Of a stretch of DNA of 64,000 bases, positions 1 through 8,823 are shown in pieces (positions within the stretch are counted from its first letter, which is position 1; each line of letters begins with the position of its first letter). A program made the translations under genes and the position numbers. Below the pieces are notes generated by a model that did no database searches, was not told the DNA's origin, and saw nothing but the letters and a program-made list of their open reading frames with translations. Source of the stretch: JAEKNW01 sp963678375 (GTDB lineage: Bacteria; Cloacimonadota; Cloacimonadia; Cloacimonadales; JAFGVF01); contig OY782831.1 of NCBI GenBank assembly GCA_963678375.2, positions 2,356,001 through 2,420,000 on the forward strand. Direction: 5' to 3'.

Positions 1-1
1 C

Positions 2-1255
2 TCTAATCTTGAAAGAAAGAACTTCAAGGGTGAGCATACAAGACTCACTCGTGATGATACAGGACTTTACAACCTTTATGTAGACGCTTCATATAATTAC
101 GATTATAATGCTCCTATGAACTTAGAGGCAACTAATAGTAGTGGTTATGTTGAGTTAACATGGACAGAACCTGAATATGAAAGATATTTAGTAAGTTATG
201 ACATCTATAGAGATAACCAACAGATTAATGATGAAGCTATCCAAATTGGAACTAACTCATATAATGATGCTAATGTTGTTGTTGGTCAAGAATATTCATA
301 TTATGTAGTAGCTGTTTATGAAGAACCGAATGGACAATCTATACCTTCAAATACAGTATCAATAACTTATTTCAATTCTGGCGCTCCACTTTGGGGTGAT
401 AATTTTGAAGATTATGATGACTTCACATTAAATCTAAACAATTGGATTCAACATGATTTAGATGGTGAAGGCACTTATGGTATTAGTAATGTTGAGTTTG
501 AGAATGCTGGAGAAGCTATGTCTTACATGGTATTCAATCCAAGTGCTACAACTCCTCCTATTACTGATATGAATGCTTATGAAGGTGATAAATTCTTAGC
601 CTCATTTGCTTCTTCTGCTGGAGTAAATGATGACTGGCTTGTATCTCCTCTTTTAACAGTAGGTACAACTACAGTTGTTTCTTTCTATGCAAGATCTTAC
701 ACTGATGAGTATGGTTTAGAGAAGTTCCGTGTAAAAATGTCATTAGGTGGTGATCAACCAAGTGATTTCCAATATTCACTTCATCAAGGTGTAGATTATT
801 TTGAAGCTCCAACTGAATGGACACCTTACTACTTCAACTTAAGTGATCTGACTGGAACAAATATCAGAATTGCTATTCAATGTATTAGTAATAATGCTTT
901 TGTGTTCATGGCTGATGATTTTAGAATTGATTCAACTGATGATGGTGTAGATAATGATGACTCTCAAGTAGCTCCAGTAATGACTTCTTTAGAGCAAAAC
1001 TATCCAAACCCATTTAATCCAGAAACATCAATTACCTATTCACTTAAGAGTTCTAGTCTTGTAACTCTTGATATTTATAACTTAAAAGGTCAAAGAGTAA
1101 AAACTTTAGTTAATAACTATCAAGATGCAGGACAACATTCAGTTGTTTGGAATGGACAAGATGATCAAGGTAATAATGTCTCATCTGGGGTGTATTTCTA
1201 TAAATTAAAATCAGGAAACTATACGTCAACACGTAAGATGATATTAATGAAATAG
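2..1255 (+). CDS. Secreted adhesin-like protein with FN3 and C-terminal sorting domain (5' partial)
   Basis: The reading frame is open from base 2, so the gene begins left of the window. After about 35 visible residues comes a fibronectin type III module (starting near APMNLEAT and containing VELTWTEPEY). It is followed by a MAM/cleaved-adhesin-like module around DDWLVSPLLTVG, and a C-terminal FlgD-like domain beginning NYPNPFNPETS and ending RKMILMK. In FCB bacteria this last domain directs substrates to type IX-type secretion, so the product should be exported and surface-bound or released. The substrate or ligand cannot be told. A hairpin about 80 bases downstream probably ends the transcript. 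The domain calls are recognition from motifs; the adhesin role is inference. Confidence 0.8.
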   Translation, partial: SNLERKNFKGEHTRLTRDDTGLYNLYVDASYNYDYNAPMNLEATNSSGYVELTWTEPEYERYLVSYDIYRDNQQINDEAIQIGTNSYNDANVVVGQEYSYYVVAVYEEPNGQSIPSNTVSITYFNSGAPLWGDNFEDYDDFTLNLNNWIQHDLDGEGTYGISNVEFENAGEAMSYMVFNPSATTPPITDMNAYEGDKFLASFASSAGVNDDWLVSPLLTVGTTTVVSFYARSYTDEYGLEKFRVKMSLGGDQPSDFQYSLHQGVDYFEAPTEWTPYYFNLSDLTGTNIRIAIQCISNNAFVFMADDFRIDSTDDGVDNDDSQVAPVMTSLEQNYPNPFNPETSITYSLKSSSLVTLDIYNLKGQRVKTLVNNYQDAGQHSVVWNGQDDQGNNVSSGVYFYKLKSGNYTSTRKMILMK

Positions 1256-1333
1256 TATCATATGACCCCATGATCTTTAGGATTCCATTGTAAAAGGTTT
1301 TTTAAAGCATGGATAAAATGATTAAATATATCA

Positions 1334-1366
1334 AAATGGCACGGCAAAAGTCGTGCCATTTACATT
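1334..1366 (+). terminator. Hairpin terminator after the sorting-domain gene
   Basis: Ten-base perfect arms (AAATGGCACG at 1334-1343 and CGTGCCATTT at 1352-1361) enclose an 8-base loop. The position behind the stop codon suggests a transcription terminator, although the T tract is short. Confidence 0.6.
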
Positions 1367-1419
1367 AGTTACCTCTGAATGCTGAGATTCTCTCTGGCTT
1401 TTAACAATCTGCTAACCAC

Positions 1420-1451
1420 TTCTGTCGGACTTATGAGATTGTCTCTGCTCT
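1420..1451 (+). repeat. TTCTGTCGGAC short interspersed repeat, copy 1
   Basis: This matches 59481-59512: the first 11 bases are identical, and about 25 of 32 bases agree overall by eye. Each copy contains a GAGATT(C/G)TCTC imperfect palindrome. A related sequence may be embedded in the gene at 36.1 kb. Confidence 0.5.
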
Positions 1452-1655
1452 AAGCGAAGCTTTTTATTATCTTCATCATCCTCAGATCAAAGATGGTAAC
1501 TGAAAATTCACAGTCAGGTAGAAAAGCTGCCTATTCCTTTATTGTAACTTAACCTATAAAAGTCCAATAACTTATGAGGATTGTAAGAATCAAGGTGCAA
1601 TATTAGTAAATCTTTCACATAGAATTTGTTCAATATTATCTACATTCAGCTCTTA

Positions 1656-1731
1656 AACCCAAATAGTGCAGTAGAGTTTTAGTAATACTTCGCTAAAACT
1701 ACGCATCACAAGTGAAGTGTGCAGGTTCTTT
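1656..1731 (+). repeat. AACCCAAAT-GCAGTAG palindromic element, copy 1
   Basis: It begins AACCCAAATAGTGCAGTAG and contains TTCGCTAAAACTACG. It aligns over about 60 bases with the reverse complement of 57338-57422, including the GTGCAGTAG edge, the TTCGCTAAA core and the ATCACA(A/G)GTGAAG segment. The right arm is degraded in this copy. Confidence 0.55.
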
Positions 1732-1740
1732 TAGCAAAAT

Positions 1741-1765
1741 CCCCTCTTTGAGGGGGATACAGGGG
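1741..1765. repeat. CCCCTC-GAGGGG hairpin followed by ACAGGGG
   Basis: Arms CCCCTC and GAGGGG enclose TTT and are followed by ATACAGGGGTGATT. A close relative with (C)ACAGGGGTTATT lies at 44833-44860, and looser C/G hairpins lie at 18516-18533 and 63624-63640. No run of T follows this copy, so a terminator role is not supported here. Confidence 0.4.
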
Positions 1766-1830
1766 TGATTCAATAAAACGCATATAATATATATATTCAG
1801 AAGAATTATGTAAGTTACTTATGCAATGAG

Positions 1831-1847
1831 TCTTCGCTAAAGCTACG
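1831..1847 (+). repeat. TTCGCTAAAGCTACGC core, additional copy
   Basis: The 17-base core recurs at 59419-59436 (one change) and, in reverse complement, inside 57338-57422. It lies about 160 bases from copy 1 of the longer element, so it may be a fragment of the same family. Confidence 0.45.
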
Positions 1848-1935
1848 CCCTCACATGAATAATATAGTCCTATACTCAAAGATCTATTGCATTATGTGGG
1901 TTAAAAGTCAAAAAAACTTCTTCCAAGTAAACATA

Positions 1936-1963
1936 TTGACAAAAAATATCAATAATAAATAAT
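1936..1963 (+). promoter_or_regulatory. Candidate sigma-70-type promoter of the ABC exporter gene
   Basis: TTGACA at 1936-1941 is followed after 16 bases by AATAAT (1958-1963). It sits about 30 bases before the ribosome binding site of the exporter gene. This is a consensus match only. Confidence 0.4.
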
Positions 1964-1990
1964 GATACAAATATGAAAGAAAAGGTCAAT

Positions 1991-3877
1991 ATGAACAAGA
2001 AAGTTAAAATAATAAGTTCGAAAATATTTAAGTATAAGACTAATTTAGTTGTAGGAATTATCACCATGATATTTTTTGCAATGTTTAGTGGAGCAACTAT
2101 AACACTACTTGCCCCTTTGTTTGATTATGTTTTTACAGATTTAGATAGGGAGGTTGTCTATACCTCTTCTGGTGAAATCTTGAAAGCTCTATCAGATGAA
2201 ACAGGTAACTTTTTACATTCAGCAAAATACAAGATCTTTAACAAAGATAGTTTAGATCTGTTAATAGAAGGTTATAAAGGAGTCTTTAAAGATTCATCAC
2301 CTATTCAATTACTTTATCTAGTATTAATAATTATAATTGTTGCTTTATTACTAAAAAATATATTCTATTTACTAAATAGATATTCATTTACTGCTTTAAA
2401 ATCTAAAGCTGTAAGGGATATCAGAAATGAGATTTTCGATAGTTACTTAAAGCAATCTGTAGCCTTCTTTAATAAGAACCGAGTTGGGGATTCGATTGTT
2501 AGAATGGTTAATGATGTTAATATGATTAGTGATCTCTACATAACTTCAATCTTTAACATATTAAGAGATTTATTAACAGTAATTATCTTCATCTTTATTG
2601 CTATGTTTATTAATACACAGTTGTTTTTAATGAGTTTAGTCATTGTTCCCATATTTACTTATGGAGTTTCTTTTCTTGGTAAAAAGATAAAAAAATATGC
2701 CAAGAGGATACAGGGTCAAGCATCAATGTTGTTCTCCAATATTGAAGAAGTGCTTTCAAGCATGAAAATTGTTAAAGCCTTTTCAAGAGAAGATTATGAA
2801 CAAGCAAGAATGGGAACTATAAACGATAAGTATATGAAGTTGAAGATTAAGAGTCAGATTTATGCTGCCCTAAATGTTCCACTTTCTGAACTAACTTCCA
2901 TGGCTACTGGTATAATCGTTATTCTTTTAGGTGCTAGAATGATAGTCGATGATCAATCATCTTTCTCCCTAGGTTCATTTACTGCTTTTCTGGCGGCTAT
3001 CTTCTCAATGCTACACCCATTGAAAGTATTAACCAAGGCATATACTGACTTTAAGAAAGCTAATGTTTCCCTTGATAGAGTAGCAGAAGTGATTCATTTA
3101 GAACAAGAGATTAAAGAAGCTGATAATCCTGTTGAGAAAAAAGACTTCTTAGATAAAATAGAACTGAAGAATGTAGTTTTTGGTTATAAAGCTAATAAAC
3201 CAGTAATAAACAATGTCTCATTTACCATAAATAAGGGTGAAAGAATCGGTATAGTTGGATCTTCAGGATCAGGTAAATCTACTATTATCAACTTAATAAA
3301 TAGATTATATGATTATAATAGTGGTTTAATTACAATTGATGGAACTCCTTTAGATAAAATAAAAGTCTCTGATTTGAGAGCTTTGTTTGGTCTAGTGACC
3401 CAAGAATCGATCTTATTTTCTGATACTATTGCAAACAATATTACATATGGTGCTCGAAGACCTGTTAGCAGAGAAGATATTATTAATTCTGCTGATATAG
3501 CTTATGCCAGTGAATTTATTGAGAAACTTGAAAATTCTTATGACCACTTACTTGATACTAAGGGCTCAAATCTATCAGGCGGACAAAAACAAAGAATATG
3601 CATTTCACGAGCTATTATAGATAATCCACCAATATTGATTTTTGACGAAGCAACTAGTGCCTTAGATACTGATTCTGAAAATAATGTGCAAATCGCTATT
3701 GAGAAGGCTACTGAAAATCGGACGGTAATCATGATTGCTCATAGGTTATCAACTATTATTAATAGTGATAAAATTGTTGTTATGGAAGATGGAAAAGTAG
3801 TTGGGATTGGTAAACATGATGATTTGTTAGCTAATTGTGGAAGATATAAAGAGTTGTATGAATTGCAGTATAAATAA
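1991..3877 (+). CDS. msbA: MsbA-like lipid/LPS exporter, ABC half-transporter
   Basis: This is a fused membrane and ATPase half-transporter of the lipid A exporter type, expected to flip lipid-linked LPS across the inner membrane as a homodimer. The N-terminal six-helix domain has a long loop after the first helix (about residues 45-105). The ATPase domain starts near residue 385, with Walker A (GSSGSGKST), signature LSGGQKQR, Walker B ILIFDEATSAL and switch histidine IAHRLST. I prefer the ATG at 1991 because AAAAGG lies five bases upstream; an in-frame ATG at 1973 has no such site. It opens a cluster of LPS glycosyltransferase genes, which supports the substrate. Other lipid substrates cannot be excluded from sequence. 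Confidence 0.85.
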   Translation: MNKKVKIISSKIFKYKTNLVVGIITMIFFAMFSGATITLLAPLFDYVFTDLDREVVYTSSGEILKALSDETGNFLHSAKYKIFNKDSLDLLIEGYKGVFKDSSPIQLLYLVLIIIIVALLLKNIFYLLNRYSFTALKSKAVRDIRNEIFDSYLKQSVAFFNKNRVGDSIVRMVNDVNMISDLYITSIFNILRDLLTVIIFIFIAMFINTQLFLMSLVIVPIFTYGVSFLGKKIKKYAKRIQGQASMLFSNIEEVLSSMKIVKAFSREDYEQARMGTINDKYMKLKIKSQIYAALNVPLSELTSMATGIIVILLGARMIVDDQSSFSLGSFTAFLAAIFSMLHPLKVLTKAYTDFKKANVSLDRVAEVIHLEQEIKEADNPVEKKDFLDKIELKNVVFGYKANKPVINNVSFTINKGERIGIVGSSGSGKSTIINLINRLYDYNSGLITIDGTPLDKIKVSDLRALFGLVTQESILFSDTIANNITYGARRPVSREDIINSADIAYASEFIEKLENSYDHLLDTKGSNLSGGQKQRICISRAIIDNPPILIFDEATSALDTDSENNVQIAIEKATENRTVIMIAHRLSTIINSDKIVVMEDGKVVGIGKHDDLLANCGRYKELYELQYK

Positions 3878-3914
3878 CTTGATGATTTCTCTGCCAATGC
3901 AAGGTTTTTAAACA

Positions 3915-4964
3915 ATGAGTGATATAAAAAAAATACGAAACTACCTTCCTTATCTTATTGCAAGATTATTCTCAAAGGATAAGAGCAATGAGCAGTTAGT
4001 TGATTTTTACTGTGATAATATTACTGATTATATATGTTTCAAAAAGCTTTTGAAAGAGTATCCTCAGATAAGAGTTGTTGCTAAAAACAAAACTCTCAAA
4101 GAAAAATTATCAAGCTATGGTGTTTCTGCAATAACATATCCTTCCTATCCTGATGTAGTTATTATGTGCCGTCATTCTACTTGGCGTTACCCCCTAGCAA
4201 GAATTAAGAAGATTGGGATGAGGCATGGACCCTATCATTTCAAGGATTTTATCAAAACTGATTATTATAATCAATTTGATCTCTTTATGTTTACTTCTCC
4301 TACTGAAGCAAAACAAGCTAAGGATAGGGGAATAAAAAATGGGGTAGGAGTAGGATTCCCTAAAATTGATGATGCTTTCGATGGCTCAATAAACCAGAAA
4401 GATCTAGATATACTTCAAGAAAAACTAAAGCTAAAACAAGATAAAAAGACGATTATTTTCTCTGCAACTTGGAGCAAAAGTAATTATTCAGCAATTAATA
4501 AATGGTATTATAGATTAGGAGAAATCGCTGATAAATATAATATTTTAGTTACTGTCCATGAATGGACACCTGACCAGATTAAAGATACAATAAAGGAAAC
4601 TTCAAATATAACTTATATTGAGGATAAGGAAATTTTACCTTTTTTAATGATATCTGATCTTATGGTTGGCGATATCTCTTCAATAATTGCAGAATTTATG
4701 GCTCTTGATAAGAAAGTCATAACTTATAAGATTCCTGTAGGAGGAAGAATATCCCAAGAGATTATTCAAATGTTGGATGAGACAAGTTACCGGGTAGATA
4801 CTTTTGAAAGTATGTCTAAGGCTATTGATATAGCTTTAAATAGTCATGATATTCATAAAGAAAAAAGACACTATTATAATGAGAGAATGTTTGGTAAACT
4901 TGATGGTAAGGCACATCTGAGAGCTAAACAAGAAATTGATAAGATATTAAGAGCTAATAGTTAA
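3915..4964 (+). CDS. CDP-glycerol glycerophosphotransferase-like protein
   Basis: This 349-residue cytoplasmic or peripheral transferase resembles the C-terminal domain of the TagB/TagF (Glyphos_transf) family. Family-like features are the MRHGPYHFKDF segment (histidine near residue 110), a KTIIFSATW strand in mid-protein, and the nucleotide-site stretch DLMVGDISSIIAEFMALDKKVI. In Gram-negative bacteria such proteins often add glycerol phosphate or related groups to surface glycans. Its place between the lipid exporter and glycosyltransferases fits a surface polysaccharide role. The exact donor and acceptor are unknown. A weak AAGG lies about ten bases before the ATG. Confidence 0.7.
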   Translation: MSDIKKIRNYLPYLIARLFSKDKSNEQLVDFYCDNITDYICFKKLLKEYPQIRVVAKNKTLKEKLSSYGVSAITYPSYPDVVIMCRHSTWRYPLARIKKIGMRHGPYHFKDFIKTDYYNQFDLFMFTSPTEAKQAKDRGIKNGVGVGFPKIDDAFDGSINQKDLDILQEKLKLKQDKKTIIFSATWSKSNYSAINKWYYRLGEIADKYNILVTVHEWTPDQIKDTIKETSNITYIEDKEILPFLMISDLMVGDISSIIAEFMALDKKVITYKIPVGGRISQEIIQMLDETSYRVDTFESMSKAIDIALNSHDIHKEKRHYYNERMFGKLDGKAHLRAKQEIDKILRANS

Positions 4965-5028
4965 GACAAAAAGCTTGACTAAGTAAGCTTAGAAAATAAG
5001 CATTGAACAAAAAAATAAGGTGAATAAA

Positions 5029-5976
5029 ATGAAAATTAGTGGATTCTCGTTTGTAAGAAATGGATCAAAACTTTATTATCCAGTTGTTGAATCAATAAAG
5101 TCAATTTTACCTATCTGTGATGAGTTTATAGTAGCAGTAGGTAGAGGAGATGATGATGATGATACTAGAAAAAAGATAGCCGAAATTGGCGACCCAAAGA
5201 TAAAAATAATCGATACTGAATGGGAAGAGCAATATTATAAGAAGGGTGTCATAAATGGAATGCAAACAAACATAGCCAAAGAGCAATGCTCTGGTGATTG
5301 GTTGTTTTACGTACAAGCAGATGAAGTTGTTCATGAAAAATATTTACCTGTTATAAAGAAGAGGTGTGAAGATTTACTCAATGTTGATGAAGTCGATGGC
5401 TTACTTTTTAGGTATAAACACTTTTGGGGAGATTATGAACACTATCATACTGGTCATGGTTGGTACCCTTTTGAGATAAGAATTATTAAAAATAAACCTG
5501 ATATTTACTCTTGGCAGTCTGCTCAGTCTTTCAGACGTTACGACTATTATGATAACCCTAGACAAGCAGATGGAACTCATAAGATAAATGTTGCTAAAGT
5601 TGATGCAGAAATTTATCATTATGGTTGGGTAAGACCTCCACATCTAATGCAAAATAAAAGAAAAGCACTAGATAGTGTCCATTGGGGAAAAGGTAAAGCT
5701 CAAGAGTACTATGATAAAGCTCCTAAAGAATTTGATTATGGTCCTTTAAACCACTTAGGGAAATTTAAAGGGAGTCATCCTAAAGTGATGGAAGAGATGA
5801 TATCTCAATTCAATTGGGCGGATAAGCTACAAGAGACTGGTAAACCTAACCCGTACAGAGAACTTCATAAACATGAACAATTTAAATATAGACTGCTTTC
5901 TTGGCTTGAAAGATATTTCAATGGTGGAAAGCAAATTGGTGGATTCAGAAACTACAACTTACTAAAAAAATACTAA
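5029..5976 (+). CDS. Family 2 glycosyltransferase
   Basis: A GT-A type glycosyltransferase of about 315 residues. The N-terminal strand KISGFSFVRNG and the acidic nucleotide-sugar motif WLFYVQADEVV (DxD-like, near residue 95) are typical of family 2. A run of five aspartates near residue 45 lies in the donor-binding loop. Ribosome binding site AAGGTG lies six bases before the ATG at 5029; a GTG at 5020 overlaps that site and is rejected as start. The gene shares one base with the next (TAATG), so the two are probably co-translated. The donor sugar and acceptor cannot be predicted. Its LPS role is inferred from context. Confidence 0.8.
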   Translation: MKISGFSFVRNGSKLYYPVVESIKSILPICDEFIVAVGRGDDDDDTRKKIAEIGDPKIKIIDTEWEEQYYKKGVINGMQTNIAKEQCSGDWLFYVQADEVVHEKYLPVIKKRCEDLLNVDEVDGLLFRYKHFWGDYEHYHTGHGWYPFEIRIIKNKPDIYSWQSAQSFRRYDYYDNPRQADGTHKINVAKVDAEIYHYGWVRPPHLMQNKRKALDSVHWGKGKAQEYYDKAPKEFDYGPLNHLGKFKGSHPKVMEEMISQFNWADKLQETGKPNPYRELHKHEQFKYRLLSWLERYFNGGKQIGGFRNYNLLKKY

Positions 5977-6713
5977 TGTTAAGTGTTGCTGTAATAGTAA
6001 AAAACGAAGAGAAAAACTTACCTAAAATGCTTGATAGCATTGCTTGGGCTGATGAGATAGTTGTCTTAGATACAGGATCACAAGATAAGACTATAGAAAT
6101 AGCTAAAGCAGCAGGATGTCTAGTCTATGAAAGTGAATGGTTAGGATTTGGGAAATGTAAGCAGATAGCTGTAGATTATTGTAGTAATAATTGGATACTG
6201 TCTTTAGATGCTGATGAAGTAGTAACTCCCCAGTTAAAATCTAAAATAGAAAGTATAATTGGGAATGAGACTAAGTATTCAGGATATAGAATTAAGAGAA
6301 AATCTTTCTACCTCAACAAAATGATAAATCACTGTGGTTGGAATCATGATTATACACTTAGGTTGTTCAAAAAGGATAAAGGACATTTCAATTCTAAACT
6401 TGTCCATGAATCTGTGCAGATAGAAGGCAATATAGGCTATATTCATGAGCATCTTCTTCACTATACTTATCCTACAATCAATAGTCATCTCACAAAAATG
6501 ATTCTTTATTCCGACTTAGCCTCTAGATCTCATTCCAAGAAGAAGACTACTTCTCTTGCTGGAGCTTATTTTAAAGCTAATTGGAAATTCTGGAAGATGT
6601 ATCTATTTCAGTTAGGTTTCTTAGATGGGAAAATTGGTTTTATCCTCTGTTTTAATTCTGCAATGGGAGTATTTTGGAAATATGCTAAACTATGGGAGAA
6701 TCAAAAGTCATGA
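5976..6713 (+). CDS. WaaE/KdtX-like family 2 glycosyltransferase
   Basis: The protein has 245 residues, the usual length for the WaaE/KdtX group that adds a sugar to the inner LPS core. Motifs seen are LSVAVIVKNEEKNLPKML at the N-terminus, VVLDTGSQDKT, and the metal-binding WILSLDADEVV. A C-terminal segment with YKxN-like helices and several aromatic residues may contact the membrane. The start overlaps the previous stop by one base and its own stop overlaps the next start as ATGA. This places it in the middle of a tightly coupled LPS operon. The sugar transferred is not predictable from sequence. Confidence 0.8.
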   Translation: MLSVAVIVKNEEKNLPKMLDSIAWADEIVVLDTGSQDKTIEIAKAAGCLVYESEWLGFGKCKQIAVDYCSNNWILSLDADEVVTPQLKSKIESIIGNETKYSGYRIKRKSFYLNKMINHCGWNHDYTLRLFKKDKGHFNSKLVHESVQIEGNIGYIHEHLLHYTYPTINSHLTKMILYSDLASRSHSKKKTTSLAGAYFKANWKFWKMYLFQLGFLDGKIGFILCFNSAMGVFWKYAKLWENQKS

Positions 6714-7789
6714 TATTTCATCTTGATACAGAAACTGAGTGGCGAGGAGGCCAACAACAGGCTATCTATTTAATTGAAGGTTTGATAAAAAGAAAGATAG
6801 ATGTTGTTTTAGTTTGTCGTCAAGATTCTAAACTTTTCGAATACTGTCAGAAAAATGATATACCTAGTGAAGTTTTACCTTTGCGCTCTGAATATGATGT
6901 TTTTTCTGCTCTAAGTTTAAAGAAGTTAATAATTAAATATGATGCTAAGCTATTACACTGTCATAATTCACATGCTTTAGGTTTAGGGATACTCACTAAG
7001 TTTTTTATTGATATTCCATTATTTGCATCAAGAAGAGTTGATTTCCCACTGAAGAATAATATCTTTAGTAGATATAAATACAATAGTAAAAAGCTTGATA
7101 AACTAATTTGCATTTCTGATAATATAAGAAGAATAGTGAAGAAGTCTAATATCCCTGATCATAAATTGATAACAATTCGAAGTGCTATAGATATTACAAA
7201 AGCTCAAAAGGTTGGCGATAAAAAGAATGTTTTAGCTGAATTACCTAAAGGGGAATTTATCATTGGCACTGTTGCTGCTTTAACTGGCCATAAGGATTAT
7301 CCAACTCTGATTAGAGCTGCTGAACTTGTTCTTAAAAAGAAAACACAAGTTAAGTTCATTGCTATAGGAGATGGAAAATTAGCAAAAGATTTAAAAGAGA
7401 TAATTGAGGAAAAGAAGTTAGAAGATAAATTTCTACTTTTAGGATATAAGAATAACGTCTATGATTATCTTAAGAGATTCGATATATTTGTAATGGCATC
7501 AAAACTAGAAGGTTTAGGAACTAGCGTATTAGATGCACTTGCTTGTGGTAAAGCTATAGTTGCTACAAATGCTGGTGGCATACCTGAAATGATAGTAGAT
7601 CAGGTTAATGGTTTATTGGTTCCTAAGCAAAATCCCCATGAACTAGCAGGCAAGATTATTCAATTGATTGATGATTCTCAGTTAAGGAACAAGTTAAGTA
7701 AGGAAGCACAAGAATCAGCAAAACTGTTTGATATAAACCAGTTAGTTGTCCAACATATCGCCCTTTATAAAAGGTATATAAAAGAATGA
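6710..7789 (+). CDS. Family 4 glycosyltransferase
   Basis: A GT-B type, GT4 glycosyltransferase of about 359 residues. The N-terminal HLDTETEWRGGQQQA matches the acceptor-side glycine-rich loop. The C-terminal half has the donor-site E-x7-E region at KLEGLGTSVLDALACGK and AGGIPEMI. I choose the ATG at 6710, which forms a four-base ATGA overlap with the upstream stop and has GGGAG eleven bases before it. The ATG at 6692 lies inside the preceding gene and lacks a ribosome site. The gene itself overlaps waaF by ATGA. Role in LPS or related surface glycan assembly follows from the neighbours. Confidence 0.85.
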   Translation: MIFHLDTETEWRGGQQQAIYLIEGLIKRKIDVVLVCRQDSKLFEYCQKNDIPSEVLPLRSEYDVFSALSLKKLIIKYDAKLLHCHNSHALGLGILTKFFIDIPLFASRRVDFPLKNNIFSRYKYNSKKLDKLICISDNIRRIVKKSNIPDHKLITIRSAIDITKAQKVGDKKNVLAELPKGEFIIGTVAALTGHKDYPTLIRAAELVLKKKTQVKFIAIGDGKLAKDLKEIIEEKKLEDKFLLLGYKNNVYDYLKRFDIFVMASKLEGLGTSVLDALACGKAIVATNAGGIPEMIVDQVNGLLVPKQNPHELAGKIIQLIDDSQLRNKLSKEAQESAKLFDINQLVVQHIALYKRYIKE

Positions 7790-8823
7790 AAAAAAAGATT
7801 TTAATTATCCAAACAGCATTTATTGGTGATGTTATCTTAGTGACTCCCTTGATTAGAGAAACACGCAAACTCTTTCCGAAAGCAGATATTGATGTCTTAG
7901 TAGCCAAGGGTAATCAAGCAATTCTCAAAAATAATCCTCACTTAAATGAAATTATTACAAGTGATAAAAATAGCCTAGTAGATTATTTTAGAACTCTAGT
8001 CCTTATTAGTAAGAAAAAATATGATATTGCTATCACTCCTCATCGTTCTGCAAGAACTCTTACACTTATCTATCTAGCCAGAATAAAAGTAAGAATTGGC
8101 TTTAATAGAGATATCTATCGTCATCTTTTGACTTGCAAAATGAGACATCCTCAAAAGGTTCATAAGGCTGAGAAAAATCTAGAACTGCTTACTCCTTTTT
8201 TTAGTGATAAATTTCCTAGGTTAAAAATTCATACTAGAGATGTTTCCAAGAATAAACTTTCTTGGTTTACTGAACTTTTTCCTTGTCCTGAAGATTATGC
8301 AGTTAGCTCTAAGTATCTGAAGGAAAGGGGAAATATCGCAATTGCTCCAGGTTCAGTCTGGAACACAAAGAGATGGAGTAAGGAAAATTATATAAAACTT
8401 GCTAAAGACTTAAGTAAAGCCTCTTTTAATCTCATATTTATAGGTAGTAAAGGTGAGAGAGAATTAGCTGAAGAGATTATAAATCAAGCTAATATAAAAG
8501 CTATAAATACTTGTGGTCAACTATCAATTTTGCAATCTGCAGCACTAATCTCAAGATGCCAAGGTCTTATCTGTAATGACAGTGGAGCATTACATATAGG
8601 AAATGCTGTTGATACTCCTGTCTTTGCCTTCTTTGGACCGACAGTGAAAAGATTTGGTTACTTTCCCTATAGAGAAAATGACATCTTATTCGAAATAGAT
8701 TTAGACTGCCGTCCTTGTGGTATGCATGGACATAAACAATGCCCACTAGGTCATCATAACTGTATGAAGCTCATTGATGCTAGAAAAGTAGCTAAGGTTA
8801 TTTTGCAGAAGATTCAGCAATAG
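7786..8823 (+). CDS. waaF: ADP-heptose:LPS heptosyltransferase
   Basis: A family 9 glycosyltransferase that adds L-glycero-D-manno-heptose to the inner LPS core on the cytoplasmic side of the inner membrane. Visible landmarks are the N-terminal ILIIQTAFIGDVILVTPLI, the central IAIAPGSVWNTKRW, and the donor-site stretch CNDSGALHIGNAVDTPVFAFFGPT. A C-terminal cysteine-bearing segment (DCRPCGMHGHKQCPLGHHNCM) is common in RfaF-type members. Length (345) is normal. It overlaps the upstream transferase by ATGA, and its last 26 bases overlap the end of the convergent gene. WaaF versus WaaC/WaaQ cannot be settled without a tree. Confidence 0.9.
   Translation: MKKKILIIQTAFIGDVILVTPLIRETRKLFPKADIDVLVAKGNQAILKNNPHLNEIITSDKNSLVDYFRTLVLISKKKYDIAITPHRSARTLTLIYLARIKVRIGFNRDIYRHLLTCKMRHPQKVHKAEKNLELLTPFFSDKFPRLKIHTRDVSKNKLSWFTELFPCPEDYAVSSKYLKERGNIAIAPGSVWNTKRWSKENYIKLAKDLSKASFNLIFIGSKGERELAEEIINQANIKAINTCGQLSILQSAALISRCQGLICNDSGALHIGNAVDTPVFAFFGPTVKRFGYFPYRENDILFEIDLDCRPCGMHGHKQCPLGHHNCMKLIDARKVAKVILQKIQQ

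Larger units (their letters stand above)
1367..1935. other. Gene-free, repeat-rich gap
   Basis: No credible gene was found in this stretch. It holds a TTCTGTCGGAC repeat (1420-1451), an AACCCAAAT...GCAGTAG element (1656-1731), a second TTCGCTAAAGCTACGC core (1831-1847) and a CCCCTC/GAGGGG hairpin (1741-1756). Relatives of these sequences lie around the restriction-modification genes near 57.3 and 59.4 kb. Short open frames here lack ribosome binding sites. Confidence 0.6.

Noticed and set aside
1876..2067. Open frame on the minus strand before the exporter gene
   Set aside because: It is antisense to the exporter start and its promoter; a low-complexity hydrophobic translation.
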